Notes: generated by a model not told the origin, from the sequence alone. A DNA stretch of 34,425 nucleotides from a bacterium (GCA_030638825.1 DAOWDU010000017.1:1-34425); one strand, 5' to 3'. Shown: positions 1 to 8,610, counted from the first letter of the stretch. Translations and numbers: made by a program.

Positions 1-122
1 ATATTCAATTTATTTCCCAAATCTTTGATTGAAATTCCCAAGTCTTCTCTCTTCCTCTTTAAATACTCGCCAACAGTTACTGTTGCCTCTACTTTTTTAG
101 TTTTAAATTTATTTAAAAGCAT
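1..122 (-). CDS. N-terminal part of an HTH (RodZ/Cro-like) protein, cut by window edge
   Basis: The frame opens with ATG at 122-120 and runs off the left edge after 40 codons. Residues 15-40 (TVTVGEYLKRKREDLGISIK and onward) have the form of the first helices of a Cro/C1-type helix-turn-helix as found at the N-terminus of RodZ-like proteins. It lies about 40 nt downstream of the ftsK stop on the same strand, so it is probably cotranscribed with ftsK. Only the DNA-binding part is visible, so I cannot tell whether a membrane segment follows as in RodZ. No clear Shine-Dalgarno precedes the ATG. Confidence 0.6.
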   Translation of the reverse strand, partial: MLLNKFKTKKVEATVTVGEYLKRKREDLGISIKDLGNKLN

Positions 123-162
123 AATTGATATTCCATAAAAAATTTATAGTACCTTTAAACAT

Positions 163-2502
163 CTATATTTCCTCTTCTTTATCACTTTCTTCTTTATAGC
201 CATCATAAACTTCTCTCGGTTTCGCTCCGTCCGCGGGACCGACAATTCCTTTGTCTTCCATAATGTCTAATAATCTTGCCGCCCGGGCATAACCGACGCG
301 TAAACGCCGCTGAAGAAGAGACGCGGACGCTTTACCAGCATTTTTAACAACTTCAACCGCGTCGTCATATAATAAATCTTCATCCGCGCCGCCTTCGTCC
401 GCAGAAAATTCTAGAGATGATTTTTTGCTTTCTGTAATTCCCTCATTATATTCTTCGCCACTCTCCTCTTTTTGATTTTTCAGAAATCCTGTTATTTTTC
501 TCACTTCTTCCTCAGAAATAAACACTCCCTGAATTCTTCTCGGCTTATTGGAATCGCCGGACAAATAAAGCATATCTCCGCTGCCTAAAAGTTTCTCTGC
601 GCCAGCCGTGTCTAAAATGGTCCTGGAATCAATTTGACTCGCTACCTGAAAAGCAATTCTGGTCGTTATATTCGCCTTGATCAGCCCCGTAATAACTTCC
701 ACGGAAGGTCTTTGCGTGGAAAGAACAAGATGAATTCCAACCGCTCTCGCCATTTGCGCCAAACGCACAACCGCCGCTTCCATTTCCCGACCGTGCGTTG
801 CCATCAAGTCAGCAAGCTCGTCAATAATTATAATTATATACGGCAAAACATCTCTTTGCTTAAATTTTGTTTTCACCGCTTCATTATAAGATTCAATGTT
901 CCGACAGCCTAAATGACTTAACAAATCGTACCTATTTTCCATTTCCGTGATTGACCATTTCAAAGAATTTATCGCTTTATCAGGATCAGTAATAACCGGG
1001 GTTAAAAGATGCGGAATATCATTGTAAGGCGTAAGCTCAACTCTTTTCGGATCAACCATAATAAATTTCAAAGTCTCTGGAGAATTTTGAAAAAGAAGCC
1101 CGACGATTAAAGTATTGATGCAAACCGTTTTCCCGCTTCCCGTTGAGCCAGCGATCATCAGATGCGGCATTTTAGCAAGATCAGCTATAACGGGATAACC
1201 AGAAACATCCCTTCCTAAAATAATTCCCAGATTTGATTTTCTTTTTTTAAATTCCTCGGAATTTATCATATTTTTCATCCGAACCATCGCCACCGACTGA
1301 TTTGGAATTTCTATCCCGACCAGCGATTTTCCCAAAATAGGAGCTTCAATTCGCAAAGAACGAGCGGCCAAAGCCAGCGCTAAATCATTTTGCAAGGAAG
1401 TTATTCTGCTAAGTTTTATCCCAACTGACGGCTTCATCGTATATTGAGTAACAGTCGGACCGACATTTACTTCGCCCATCTCAATTTGAATTCCGAAATT
1501 GATAAGCGTTCTTTTAATAATATTTGAGTTGGCTCTGATGTCTCCGCTCGTCGGATCTCCGTCATTTCCATCTAAAATATTAGAAGAAAGCATCTGCCAA
1601 TTTGTTTTTCTTTTACTTTTAGGAATTGCGTTTTCTAAATTTTCAATCCCATCACCAGAAGCTGGGCTTCCCATCGTTGGAAGTCCAGCTTCTTTGATAC
1701 TGTCTATTTCGTCTTCTTCATCTATCTCTTTCACAGAAAATTCTGGTTCTGCTATTTTTTCCTTTTCTTTTTTTGCTTTATTTAAAAGAGCGGCAAGAAT
1801 ACCCTTCTTCTCTTTTTCTTTTATTTCCTGTCCAGCAATATTAATTTTCAGATCTTCGTCTTCGTCTTCCTCATCAGAAGCTGGGCTTCCCGCCACTGGA
1901 AGCCCAGCTTCTTCAGCGCTATCTATTTCGTCTTCCTCTTCTTCGTCAACTTCTCTTGGCTCGCCCTTAATTTTATTAACTAAACCAGCTAGTGAAATAT
2001 TAAAGATTAAAAGTATTGAGATTAAAAAAAGCGTTAGAATAATAATCATCGCTCCCCATTTGCCAATCAAAATTACTAGAGGCCAAGCGAGAGCGGCTCC
2101 TAAAAATCCTCCGCCAGTTCCCTCTTTTGCCGCTTCCAGCATAGTTTCGGGAGCAAAGAAAATATGCAAAAAAGAAAGCAGAGCTAAAATCATCATTATT
2201 ACTCCAAAAAAAGACGAACGGCTTTCGGCTGTATCTTCCGATTTTATTATTCTTAAACCGCAAAGAATTAAAGCAATAGGAAACATAACGAATCCCATTC
2301 CAAACAACAGCCCGCCAACTTCTTTTATTTTACCGCCCAATCCTCCCGCTAAATTAACCAGGCTTAAAATATTTATCGCCGCCAGCGCCAAAAGAAAAAT
2401 CCCGATGACATCTTTTTTGACATCATCGCTTATTTCAATTTTAGGAAATCCTAATCCCAATTTAGAAGAATACTTTTTTTTCTTTCTCCTTTTTCTCATC
2501 AT
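163..2502 (-). CDS. ftsK: DNA translocase FtsK/SpoIIIE
   Basis: Membrane-anchored ATPase that pumps chromosomal DNA through the division septum. Four membrane segments occupy about residues 30-175, followed by a long acidic linker (about 180-300). The FtsK alpha/beta motor follows, with Walker A GSTGSGKT at 452-459 and Walker B YIIIIIDELADLM at 555-567. The C-terminal gamma winged helix (about 712-768, LLQRRLRVGYARAARLLD) would read polar DNA motifs. At 779 aa it is full length. The linker holds two in-frame copies of a 37-bp palindrome, encoding EAGLPVAGSPAS (198-209) and EAGLPTMGSPAS (271-282). Both are preceded by a similar acidic stretch ending in DEIDS. The gene ends with TAG. A promoter-like sequence lies just upstream at 2538-2566. 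Confidence 0.97.
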   Translation of the reverse strand: MMRKRRKKKKYSSKLGLGFPKIEISDDVKKDVIGIFLLALAAINILSLVNLAGGLGGKIKEVGGLLFGMGFVMFPIALILCGLRIIKSEDTAESRSSFFGVIMMILALLSFLHIFFAPETMLEAAKEGTGGGFLGAALAWPLVILIGKWGAMIIILTLFLISILLIFNISLAGLVNKIKGEPREVDEEEEDEIDSAEEAGLPVAGSPASDEEDEDEDLKINIAGQEIKEKEKKGILAALLNKAKKEKEKIAEPEFSVKEIDEEDEIDSIKEAGLPTMGSPASGDGIENLENAIPKSKRKTNWQMLSSNILDGNDGDPTSGDIRANSNIIKRTLINFGIQIEMGEVNVGPTVTQYTMKPSVGIKLSRITSLQNDLALALAARSLRIEAPILGKSLVGIEIPNQSVAMVRMKNMINSEEFKKRKSNLGIILGRDVSGYPVIADLAKMPHLMIAGSTGSGKTVCINTLIVGLLFQNSPETLKFIMVDPKRVELTPYNDIPHLLTPVITDPDKAINSLKWSITEMENRYDLLSHLGCRNIESYNEAVKTKFKQRDVLPYIIIIIDELADLMATHGREMEAAVVRLAQMARAVGIHLVLSTQRPSVEVITGLIKANITTRIAFQVASQIDSRTILDTAGAEKLLGSGDMLYLSGDSNKPRRIQGVFISEEEVRKITGFLKNQKEESGEEYNEGITESKKSSLEFSADEGGADEDLLYDDAVEVVKNAGKASASLLQRRLRVGYARAARLLDIMEDKGIVGPADGAKPREVYDGYKEESDKEEEI
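1657..1693. repeat. Family-A palindrome, copy 1 (inside ftsK)
   Basis: 15-bp inverted arms (AGAAGCTGGGCTTCC and its near complement, one G-T mismatch) around a 7-nt loop. In frame in ftsK, encoding EAGLPTMGSPAS. Confidence 0.85.
1876..1912. repeat. Family-A palindrome, copy 2 (inside ftsK)
   Basis: Perfect 15-bp arms AGAAGCTGGGCTTCC / GGAAGCCCAGCTTCT with a 7-nt loop. In frame in ftsK, encoding EAGLPVAGSPAS. Confidence 0.88.
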
Positions 2503-2537
2503 AAATCAAGCTGTTTTATACTGTTTATTATACAAAC

Positions 2538-2566
2538 ATTATAGCTCAAAATTTGGTTTAGAGCAA
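2538..2566 (-). promoter_or_regulatory. Sigma70-like promoter for ftsK
   Basis: On the minus strand, TTGCTC (2566-2561), a 17-nt spacer and a perfect TATAAT (2543-2538), about 36 nt upstream of the ftsK start. The -35 is only partly consensus. Confidence 0.5.
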
Positions 2567-2598
2567 TGGAATTTTTAATTGAAATTATTCTCCCAACC

Positions 2599-2628
2599 AA
2601 AAACCTGCTTTGGTTATGGCAGGTTTTG
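2599..2628 (-). terminator. Hairpin terminator after the PUA/EVE-like gene
   Basis: 9-bp stem AAAACCTGC (2600-2608) / GCAGGTTTT (2619-2627) with a 10-nt loop and a short T-run on the minus-strand side. It lies between the 2682 gene and ftsK. Confidence 0.5.
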
Positions 2629-2681
2629 TTTGCTTCAGGAATTGAGTTGGGATTTCTTTTGAGGTTTTAAAATGAAAAAGT

Positions 2682-3152
2682 TTATTTCTGGCTTTTTCTA
2701 TAACATTTTTCTAATTCCAGACAAAGCTTATCAAATTGATCTTTTTTTATTTTTATAAGTCCGCCAGGTCGTTGCATATTATCTTTCGGCGATTCAAGTA
2801 TTACCCTTATTGTATCAAGTGAAACTCCATTCAGTGAATTTATTATTTTGCTTAAATTTATTTTTACATGATAGGGAAAATTTTTCTCTTCTCCTCCTTC
2901 TGTCTTATATTTGTGTTCATTTCGAGTATTGATAACTTTAGGTGACGTTTGAATTATTCCTTGAGCAAAAATAGCTTTTGCTCCTATTTTGCCTTTGTTT
3001 TTATGACCTGTTTCATAAAGAAAAAATCCATCACATTTGATAAAACGCTGGGCTACTCGTTCTTGCCCCTCGGCAAATTCTGTTCTGTTTATATCATCTA
3101 AACCGTCTTGACCACCAGGTGCCCAAATTGTTTTGATGTAATAATTACCCAT
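2682..3152 (-). CDS. Small protein with a probable PUA/EVE-like fold
   Basis: 156 aa from the ATG at 3152; a GTG at 3182 would add ten residues (MDKYLLLTIF) that look like leader sequence, so I prefer the ATG. The pattern YYIKTIWAPG near the start, then a hydrophobic strand DGFFLYETG, GAKAIFAQGII and FPYHVKINL, resembles the beta-barrel of EVE/PUA-like domains that bind modified bases. This is pattern recognition only. No catalytic motif or membrane segment is visible. It follows a secreted-protein gene by 43 nt on the same strand, and a hairpin terminator lies downstream. It could equally be an uncharacterised CPR family. Confidence 0.55.
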   Translation of the reverse strand: MGNYYIKTIWAPGGQDGLDDINRTEFAEGQERVAQRFIKCDGFFLYETGHKNKGKIGAKAIFAQGIIQTSPKVINTRNEHKYKTEGGEEKNFPYHVKINLSKIINSLNGVSLDTIRVILESPKDNMQRPGGLIKIKKDQFDKLCLELEKCYRKSQK

Positions 3153-3195
3153 AAAAATTGTTAAAAGTAAATATTTGTCCACATAAGATAAATAG

Positions 3196-4047
3196 TCAGT
3201 CTTTTAAAACAATCCCATAAATCTCATTAGTTCCTGCTTTTCCAACAAATATTCCATAACTGATAGCATCTTCTGGGATATTGTAAACAATAAATCCTCT
3301 TTCTTGTATACTAGGAGCTAAATTGCGCACATTTAAATAATTATCAATACTACCAATCGTATTATCGTAAGTAATAAATTGCCTTTTCTGATTATCTATT
3401 AATACAAATCCATCACTAGGAAAAAAGAGAAAACCAGATTTAGTAATATTAGTAATACTCATATCAATAACAACAAACTTTGTATTTTTTTGGGCTATAG
3501 TTGGACCATGAAACTCAGAACTTAATATTTTCTTTTCTTCTACATTGTGAATTGTATATTTTATGGTAGTAAGCTCAACTTCGTCTCCAATGTTTTTTTC
3601 TATAATTTCTATGTCTTCTACTGCTTCACTTATCACATAATTCCCAAAGTCCACCGCATTGATTGTATAAGCCGAATCCAAATCATAACCAACAGTTGAT
3701 TCTAATAAAGTTTTAGTTCCCACATCGCCATTTGGCACAAGCTGGTAAATGTCAGTTTGTCCATCAACTCTAACTAAATCAGAAGTAGCGAAAGAATCCA
3801 TTTCACTTTGACTAATAATCAAAATATCTTCCCATCTCAAATGACCATAACTTTCAAAAACCTGCGGATTTAAAACTAATCTTTTAAATTGCTTTCCGTT
3901 TATATATTTTACAATATAAACATCGGGATGATTAGCTGTTTTAATTGTCGCTCCGTTTGGAATATCTATTGCGTTTACAGTTGGCGTTATAGAACTAAAA
4001 CTTACAATTAGCGAAAACAGAAATACAATGCTTAATAATTTTTTCAT
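3196..4047 (-). CDS. Secreted protein with CPR surface module and DUF4352-like domain
   Basis: 283 aa. A classic signal peptide (MKK, hydrophobic 5-20, small residues VNA at about 24-26) implies export. Residues about 30-90 hold a module of the form VYIVKYINGKQFKRLVLN, then FESYG and W, then ISQSEM. The same layout occurs at the C-terminus of the fibronectin-III protein at 21124. The C-terminal half (about 160-283), with KYTIHNVEEKK, TKFVVIDMSITNITKSG and NIPEDAISYGIFVGK, resembles the immunoglobulin-like DUF4352 family. No catalytic motif is seen; a role in cell-surface binding is inference. A hairpin-rich stretch lies in its 5' region, upstream on the same strand. Confidence 0.75.
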   Translation of the reverse strand: MKKLLSIVFLFSLIVSFSSITPTVNAIDIPNGATIKTANHPDVYIVKYINGKQFKRLVLNPQVFESYGHLRWEDILIISQSEMDSFATSDLVRVDGQTDIYQLVPNGDVGTKTLLESTVGYDLDSAYTINAVDFGNYVISEAVEDIEIIEKNIGDEVELTTIKYTIHNVEEKKILSSEFHGPTIAQKNTKFVVIDMSITNITKSGFLFFPSDGFVLIDNQKRQFITYDNTIGSIDNYLNVRNLAPSIQERGFIVYNIPEDAISYGIFVGKAGTNEIYGIVLKD

Positions 4048-4104
4048 CTTTATATTTTTAATTAATTAATTTATTTAAAATTATTATTTTGAAAAAATTC
4101 TATT

Positions 4105-4262
4105 ATCAAAAAAGGTTCCCCGAACTGGCGACACCTTTTCAGGCATCCAACATCCTTTCGAATGTTGACCGAACAAACAGTACCAGACGGAAAACCGTCT
4201 TTATGTTTGTTCGGGATTTAAACCATACTCCAAACAAAAAGCCCGAAGGTTAGGTTACTAAA
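4105..4262 (-). ncRNA. Hairpin-rich RNA candidate, class unknown
   Basis: Three strong elements are visible. An 11-bp stem CCGAACAAACA (4169-4179) / TGTTTGTTCGG (4204-4214) encloses a 6-bp AGACGG/CCGTCT hairpin (4185-4200). A CAACAT/ATGTTG hairpin spans 4148-4167. A GTTC/GAAC hairpin on the minus strand is followed by a run of T (about 4108-4130), like a terminator. G+C is clearly higher than in the surrounding DNA. It does not match tRNA, RNase P, SRP or tmRNA signatures that I know. It might be a 5' leader of the secreted-protein gene or an independent small RNA. Confidence 0.4.
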
Positions 4263-4328
4263 TTGTTATTCGTTTTCTATCAGCATAATATCATATCAAA
4301 CAAAAAAGTCAATCAAAAAAACAGAGAT

Positions 4329-4370
4329 TATAAAACAGTATGGTAATACATATTACCATACTGTTTTATA
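4329..4370. terminator. Perfect 20-bp palindrome after the antitoxin gene
   Basis: 20-nt arms on each side of a central CA, perfectly complementary (4329-4348 / 4351-4370). It starts just past the antitoxin stop. It may act as a terminator, with the T-run about 10 nt beyond on the minus strand, or as a protein-binding site. Confidence 0.55.
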
Positions 4371-4373
4371 TTT

Positions 4374-4661
4374 TTAATATCTATTCTCCTGTCTAATCCT
4401 TTCATCCAAAATAACTTTTATATACGATTGATATGGAATATCTTTTTTATTTGATATTTCTTTCAAACGATAAAGCATATTTAAAGGCAACCGCAAAGAA
4501 ATCATTTTGGTTGATGGTTTTAGATTCGGAAAAACAGGATTAGTAAATCCTTTTGACCAATCAATATGTTCCGTGGAGTCATGAGTAGCCCAAAACTTTT
4601 GCTCCTCATTTTTATTCTTAAACTCTGGAATTTTTTTAAGTGTTTTTTTCTTTTTGATCAT
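4374..4661 (-). CDS. CopG-type (BrnA-partner) ribbon-helix-helix antitoxin
   Basis: 95 aa. The central FWATHDSTEHIDWSKG and PNLKPSTKMISLRLP segments followed by LYRLKEISNKKDIPYQSYIK match the CopG antitoxin family (Pfam 'CopG_antitoxin', partner of BrnT-type ribonuclease toxins). The ribbon-helix-helix DNA-binding region lies at about residues 50-90; the N-terminal part would wrap the toxin. The ATG (4661-4659) overlaps the end of a BrnT reading frame, the usual toxin-antitoxin overlap. Here the toxin is only a 46-codon remnant, so this is an orphan antitoxin. It lies 115 bp downstream of rpoC on the same strand. Confidence 0.8.
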   Translation of the reverse strand: MIKKKKTLKKIPEFKNKNEEQKFWATHDSTEHIDWSKGFTNPVFPNLKPSTKMISLRLPLNMLYRLKEISNKKDIPYQSYIKVILDERIRQENRY

Positions 4662-4776
4662 ATATTTGTTTTTCCTTTCTATTCATATCACGAGCTGAAA
4701 TTATCCTAATTTTATTTCCTCTAATCATAAAAACAATAAAAACTTTTCTTTCCAGAGAAGTCCTTCCTATCAACCC
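4636..4776 (-). pseudogene. 3' remnant of a BrnT-type toxin gene
   Basis: Directly after the rpoC TAG, and in the same frame, 46 codons are open to a TAA at 4638-4636. The peptide reads LIGRTSLERKVFIVFMIRGN, then KIRIISARDMNRKEKQIY. This is the C-terminal signature of BrnT ribonuclease toxins (RxxxxGxS...R.VFVVFT.RG..IRIISAR...RKE...Y). No start codon with a plausible N-terminus exists, because the frame is closed upstream by the rpoC stop. The N-terminal half with the catalytic residues is missing. The remnant overlaps the antitoxin start, so the original toxin-antitoxin spacing is preserved. Confidence 0.75.
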
Positions 4777-7700
4777 CTACTTCAACCTCCGATTGGCATA
4801 TCCAGTTCCAGATGGAATTAATCGTCCGATGATAACATTTTCTTTTAATCCTCTTAATTTGTCTTCTTTTCCAGTCGTGGAAGCATTGATCAGAACACGG
4901 GCTGTTTCCTGGAAGGAGGCGGCGGATAAGAAGCTTTCCGTTGTTAGAGAAACTTTTGTAATTCCAAGAAGCAACTGCTCAACGACAGCGGGTTTTTTAA
5001 TCTTGTCTGTGATATTTTTATTTTTCTTATTTTCTTCAGCAATTTCTCCATTAGCTTCAATTAATTGCGCCTTTTCAATTATATCTCCAATCAATAAACG
5101 AGTGTCGCCTGGATCTTTGACCTTAACTCTGGAAAGCATCTGTTTGATGATAATTTCAATATGCTTATCATCAATTCCCTCTCCCTGAGAAGTATAAACT
5201 TGTTGAACTTCTTTGATAATATATTTTTTAATCTCGTCAATTCCATTAAAATTGAAAAGTTCATGAATATCAATATGTCCTTCAACTAATTGTTGTCCAA
5301 CCGTAATTAAATCTCCTTTCTTAACAAAAATCGCTGTATCGTTGTCAATTTCATAACTCTTGATATCATCAACTTTTTCTTTTGACGAGACCTTTTCCGT
5401 TTTTGGCTTAAATTTAATCCTGATTATTTTAGTGTCATATTTTTCTTCAATATCTTCAACTCGTCCGTCAACTTCAGAAATAATCGCTTTTCCTTTCGGA
5501 ATTCTCGCTTCAAAAATTTCTTCAACTCTCGGAAGTCCCTGCGTAATATCTTTTCCAGCCACGCCGCCTTTATGAAAAGTCCTCATCGTCAGCTGTGTTC
5601 CCGGCTCGCCAATCGCCTGCGCGGTAACTATTCCAACCGCTTGTCCAATTTCCACCAGCTTATTTTTTCCAAGATCATAGCCATAACATTTCTGGCAAAC
5701 TCCCCTTTTTGCTTTACAACTGACCACGCTTCTCAAAGAAACTCTTTCAATGCCAGCATTTTCAATTTTCTGAGCTTCCTCTTTTTTAATTTGCTCTCCA
5801 GCATTTACAATAACTTTTCCGGTTTTTGGATTTTTAATATCGTTTAACGCTGTTCTTCCAACAATTCTCATTCCTATCGTTCGTCCAATATCTAAATGTT
5901 CATCGGCAAGAAATTCGGTTCCCTCTTTACTATGACAATCGCTTTCGTGAACGATAACATCTTGAGAAACATCAACTAATTTTCTCGTTAGATAACCAGC
6001 GGTTGATGTCCTTAAGGCTGTGTCCGCCATTCCTTTTCTGGTGCCATGTGTAGAAATAAAATATTCAAGAACATTAAATCCTTCTTTGAAACTGCTCTTG
6101 ATCGGCAGTTCAATTGTTTCGCCAGATGGATTTACAACTAGCCCTTTCATTCCACCCATCTGAGTTATCACTGCCCAGTTGCTTCTCGCTCCTGAATTAA
6201 TCATATAGGCGACCGAGCTTTCTTCTCCGATCGTGTCTGGAATTTCCTGCGATATCTTATCTTTGACCGCGGTCCAAACCTCAATTGATTTTATTCTTCT
6301 TTCATTATTAGTAAGCAGTCCTTCTTCATACTGATCTCTAATTTCGTCAATTTTCTGATCGGCTTCTTCAAAAAGTTTCTTTTTTAATTTTGGTATTTTC
6401 ACATCATCCATCCCCCAGCTTAATCCCGATTCAGTCGCGTAATTAAATCCTGTTTCTTTTATTTTATCAATTAGCAGAACCGTTTTTTTCTTTCCAAGCC
6501 TTTCTAAAGAATTGGCAACTAGCAATTTCAAAGCGGAAGAATCCATAACTTCATTAATAAATAATAATTCCTTTGGCAACAACTGATTAAAAATTATTCT
6601 TCCGACAGAAGTTTCTATAAATTTTTCTTCGGAGTTATTTTTGCTTTCACTTTTATTGTTGTCTGATTTCCAGAAATTATTTTTTAATTTTATTTTCGCT
6701 TTAAGCCCGACAATTCCAAGCTCATAAGAAACTATCGCTTCGTCAGGCGAACTGAATATTTTTCCTTCGCCAAGCGTTCCTTTAACAATTTTTGTCATAT
6801 AATAACAACCTAAGACAATATCTATGGTCGGAATAACAATCGGATCTCCTGTCGCTGGCTTTAAAAGATTTACGGAAGAAAGCATAATCTCTCTCGCTTC
6901 TTTTTGCGCTTCTTCCGTCAATGGCAAATGAACCGCCATTTGATCTCCGTCAAAGTCAGCGTTAAACGCTTTGCAAACCATTGGATGAATTTGAATCGCT
7001 TTTCCCTCAATCAAGACTGGATAGAACGCCTGAATTCCGAGACGATGCAATGTCGGAGCGCGATTTAAAAGAACTAATTTATTTTGAATTACTTCTTCTA
7101 AAATATCCCAGACTTCCGTAATTCCCTGATCTATTAATTTATTGGCGCTCCGGACATTGTAAGCAAGGTCTCTGGCAATCAGCTCTTTCATTACAAACGG
7201 CTTAAACAGTTCTAAGGCCATTTTTTTAGGCAGCCCGCACTGGCTTAAATTCAATTTCGGTCCAACGACAATAACGGAACGCGCGGAATAATCAACTCGC
7301 TTTCCTAAAAGATTTTGCCTAAACCTTCCCTGCTTCCCTTTTAACATATCCGCCAGCGATCGCAACTGCCTTCTCTTCCCCGTAGCGGCCATTGTCGCCT
7401 GCCCTCTCCTCGCGCTATTATCTATCAAAGCATCAACGGCTTCTTGAAGCATCCTTTTCTCGTTTCTGGAAATAACTTCAGGCGCCCCAAGTTCTATCAA
7501 TTTTTTGAGGCGATTATTTCTGTTAATAACTCTTCTGTATAAATCATTAAGATCGGAGGTGGCAAATCTTCCGCCATCCAGCTGAACCATCGGTCTTAAA
7601 TCTGGCGGGATGACCGGAATAACGGTAAGGCACATCCACTGCGGTTTTATTTTCGCTTTAATAAATCCCTGCACTAATCTCAACCTTTTCATCATCTTTT

Positions 7701-8460
7701 TTCCCTGAATAGAAGATAGCGGCAATTCAACAACACTCTTTTCTAACTTTTTTGCCAGCTTGTTTAAATCTGTGTTTGCCAAAGCGTCTCTGACGGCCTC
7801 CGCTCCAATATTGGCTTTAAAAACTGAAGCGTATTTCAGAGAAAGATTTCGATATTCAATTTCTGAAATAACTTTTAGTTTTTTGATTTTTCTCAAATCT
7901 TCTTTCGCTTGATCGCGCGCTTCTTTAATTTCATTAATTTCAGGAACGGTCAATTTGCTTTTGCCAGCTTTGACTTTTGACTTATATTCAGCCTCAATGC
8001 GATCGCTCACCGCGTTTCTTTCTTCTTCATTAACCTCAATAATTAAATAACTGGCGAAATAAATAACTTTTTCCAAATCCTGAATAGACATTCCAAAAAC
8101 CAGCCCGATGCTTGACGGGACTCCTTTTAAAAACCAAATATGCGAAACAGGAACAGCTAATTTGATATGCCCCATCCTGTCTCTTCTCACAATTGACTTT
8201 GTAACTTCCACGCCGCACTTATCACAGATAATTCCTTTATATCTTATTCTCTTATATTTTCCGCAATAGCATTCCCAGTCCTTTGTCGGACCAAAAACTT
8301 TCTCGCAAAATAGGCCATCTTTTTCGGGCCTCTGCGTTCTGTAATTAATTGTTTCCGGTTTCAAGACTTCCCCGCAAGACCAATCCAAAATCACTTCCGG
8401 GCTGGCAATTTTCAATTTCACCGCTTCAAAGTCTTCAACTTTTGTAGATGTGTTGGACAT
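4777..8460 (-). CDS. rpoC: DNA-directed RNA polymerase subunit beta'
   Basis: 1227 aa, the largest polymerase subunit. The N-terminal zinc site has Cys at about 64, 66, 79 and 82. The active-site Mg loop NADFDGDQMAVH lies at 500-511. The conserved GKRVDYSARSVIVVGP (about 386-401) and NRAPTLHRLGIQAFYPVL are intact, and the second zinc site SCKAKRGVCQKC is present in the C-terminal half. The start at ATG 8460 follows CAATNTAA octamers (8464-8496 as read on the plus strand) rather than a Shine-Dalgarno. It is not adjacent to rpoB: four accessory genes intervene. It ends in TAG, and a BrnT remnant follows in frame. Confidence 0.98.
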   Translation of the reverse strand: MSNTSTKVEDFEAVKLKIASPEVILDWSCGEVLKPETINYRTQRPEKDGLFCEKVFGPTKDWECYCGKYKRIRYKGIICDKCGVEVTKSIVRRDRMGHIKLAVPVSHIWFLKGVPSSIGLVFGMSIQDLEKVIYFASYLIIEVNEEERNAVSDRIEAEYKSKVKAGKSKLTVPEINEIKEARDQAKEDLRKIKKLKVISEIEYRNLSLKYASVFKANIGAEAVRDALANTDLNKLAKKLEKSVVELPLSSIQGKKMMKRLRLVQGFIKAKIKPQWMCLTVIPVIPPDLRPMVQLDGGRFATSDLNDLYRRVINRNNRLKKLIELGAPEVISRNEKRMLQEAVDALIDNSARRGQATMAATGKRRQLRSLADMLKGKQGRFRQNLLGKRVDYSARSVIVVGPKLNLSQCGLPKKMALELFKPFVMKELIARDLAYNVRSANKLIDQGITEVWDILEEVIQNKLVLLNRAPTLHRLGIQAFYPVLIEGKAIQIHPMVCKAFNADFDGDQMAVHLPLTEEAQKEAREIMLSSVNLLKPATGDPIVIPTIDIVLGCYYMTKIVKGTLGEGKIFSSPDEAIVSYELGIVGLKAKIKLKNNFWKSDNNKSESKNNSEEKFIETSVGRIIFNQLLPKELLFINEVMDSSALKLLVANSLERLGKKKTVLLIDKIKETGFNYATESGLSWGMDDVKIPKLKKKLFEEADQKIDEIRDQYEEGLLTNNERRIKSIEVWTAVKDKISQEIPDTIGEESSVAYMINSGARSNWAVITQMGGMKGLVVNPSGETIELPIKSSFKEGFNVLEYFISTHGTRKGMADTALRTSTAGYLTRKLVDVSQDVIVHESDCHSKEGTEFLADEHLDIGRTIGMRIVGRTALNDIKNPKTGKVIVNAGEQIKKEEAQKIENAGIERVSLRSVVSCKAKRGVCQKCYGYDLGKNKLVEIGQAVGIVTAQAIGEPGTQLTMRTFHKGGVAGKDITQGLPRVEEIFEARIPKGKAIISEVDGRVEDIEEKYDTKIIRIKFKPKTEKVSSKEKVDDIKSYEIDNDTAIFVKKGDLITVGQQLVEGHIDIHELFNFNGIDEIKKYIIKEVQQVYTSQGEGIDDKHIEIIIKQMLSRVKVKDPGDTRLLIGDIIEKAQLIEANGEIAEENKKNKNITDKIKKPAVVEQLLLGITKVSLTTESFLSAASFQETARVLINASTTGKEDKLRGLKENVIIGRLIPSGTGYANRRLK

Positions 8461-8463
8461 AGT

Positions 8464-8496
8464 TTATATTGTTAAATTGTTATATTGCTAAAATTG
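8464..8496 (-). repeat. CAATNTAA octamer leader of rpoC
   Basis: Read on the minus strand: CAATTTTAG, CAATATAA, CAATTTAA, CAATATAA, then ACT and the rpoC ATG. Three exact 8-nt periods (the first unit has 9 nt). No Shine-Dalgarno is visible. Confidence 0.65.
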
Positions 8497-8505
8497 TTAC
8501 AACGA

Positions 8506-8538
8506 CGGTGCCATAGTCTCCGCAGAGCTGTGGCACCG
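8506..8538. repeat. Imperfect palindrome in the rpoC leader
   Basis: CGGTGCCA (8506-8513) / TGGCACCG (8531-8538) arms around a core that includes TCTCCGCAGAG, a core shared with the palindrome at 8938. G+C-rich hairpin in A+T-rich DNA. Terminator, leader element or mobile palindrome cannot be told apart. Confidence 0.5.
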
Positions 8539-8610
8539 CATATGCAAATCGTTATTATTCTAATTTTCCTTTTTTAAATCCGCAAAAATATTTAATGAAC
8601 AACCCAGAAG

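Larger units (their letters stand above)
4048..4373. other. Intergenic stretch with structured elements
   Basis: 326 bp without a protein gene. It holds the hairpin-rich RNA candidate (4105-4262) and the 42-bp palindrome (4329-4370). The remainder is A+T-rich with nothing else recognisable. Confidence 0.6.

Noticed and set aside
1499-2578. 359-codon open frame on the plus strand opposite ftsK
   Set aside because: It mirrors the ftsK codon pattern, has a Ser/Ile/Pro-rich composition with no recognisable domain, and ftsK itself is certain.
4105-4262. tmRNA, RNase P or SRP RNA
   Set aside because: None of their signature sequences (such as the SRP GGAAG loop or the tmRNA tRNA-like end) is present.
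4636-4779. UAG readthrough extending RpoC into the BrnT remnant
   Set aside because: RpoC ends at its usual place and the following peptide is clearly a toxin fragment. Sharing a frame has a one-in-three chance.
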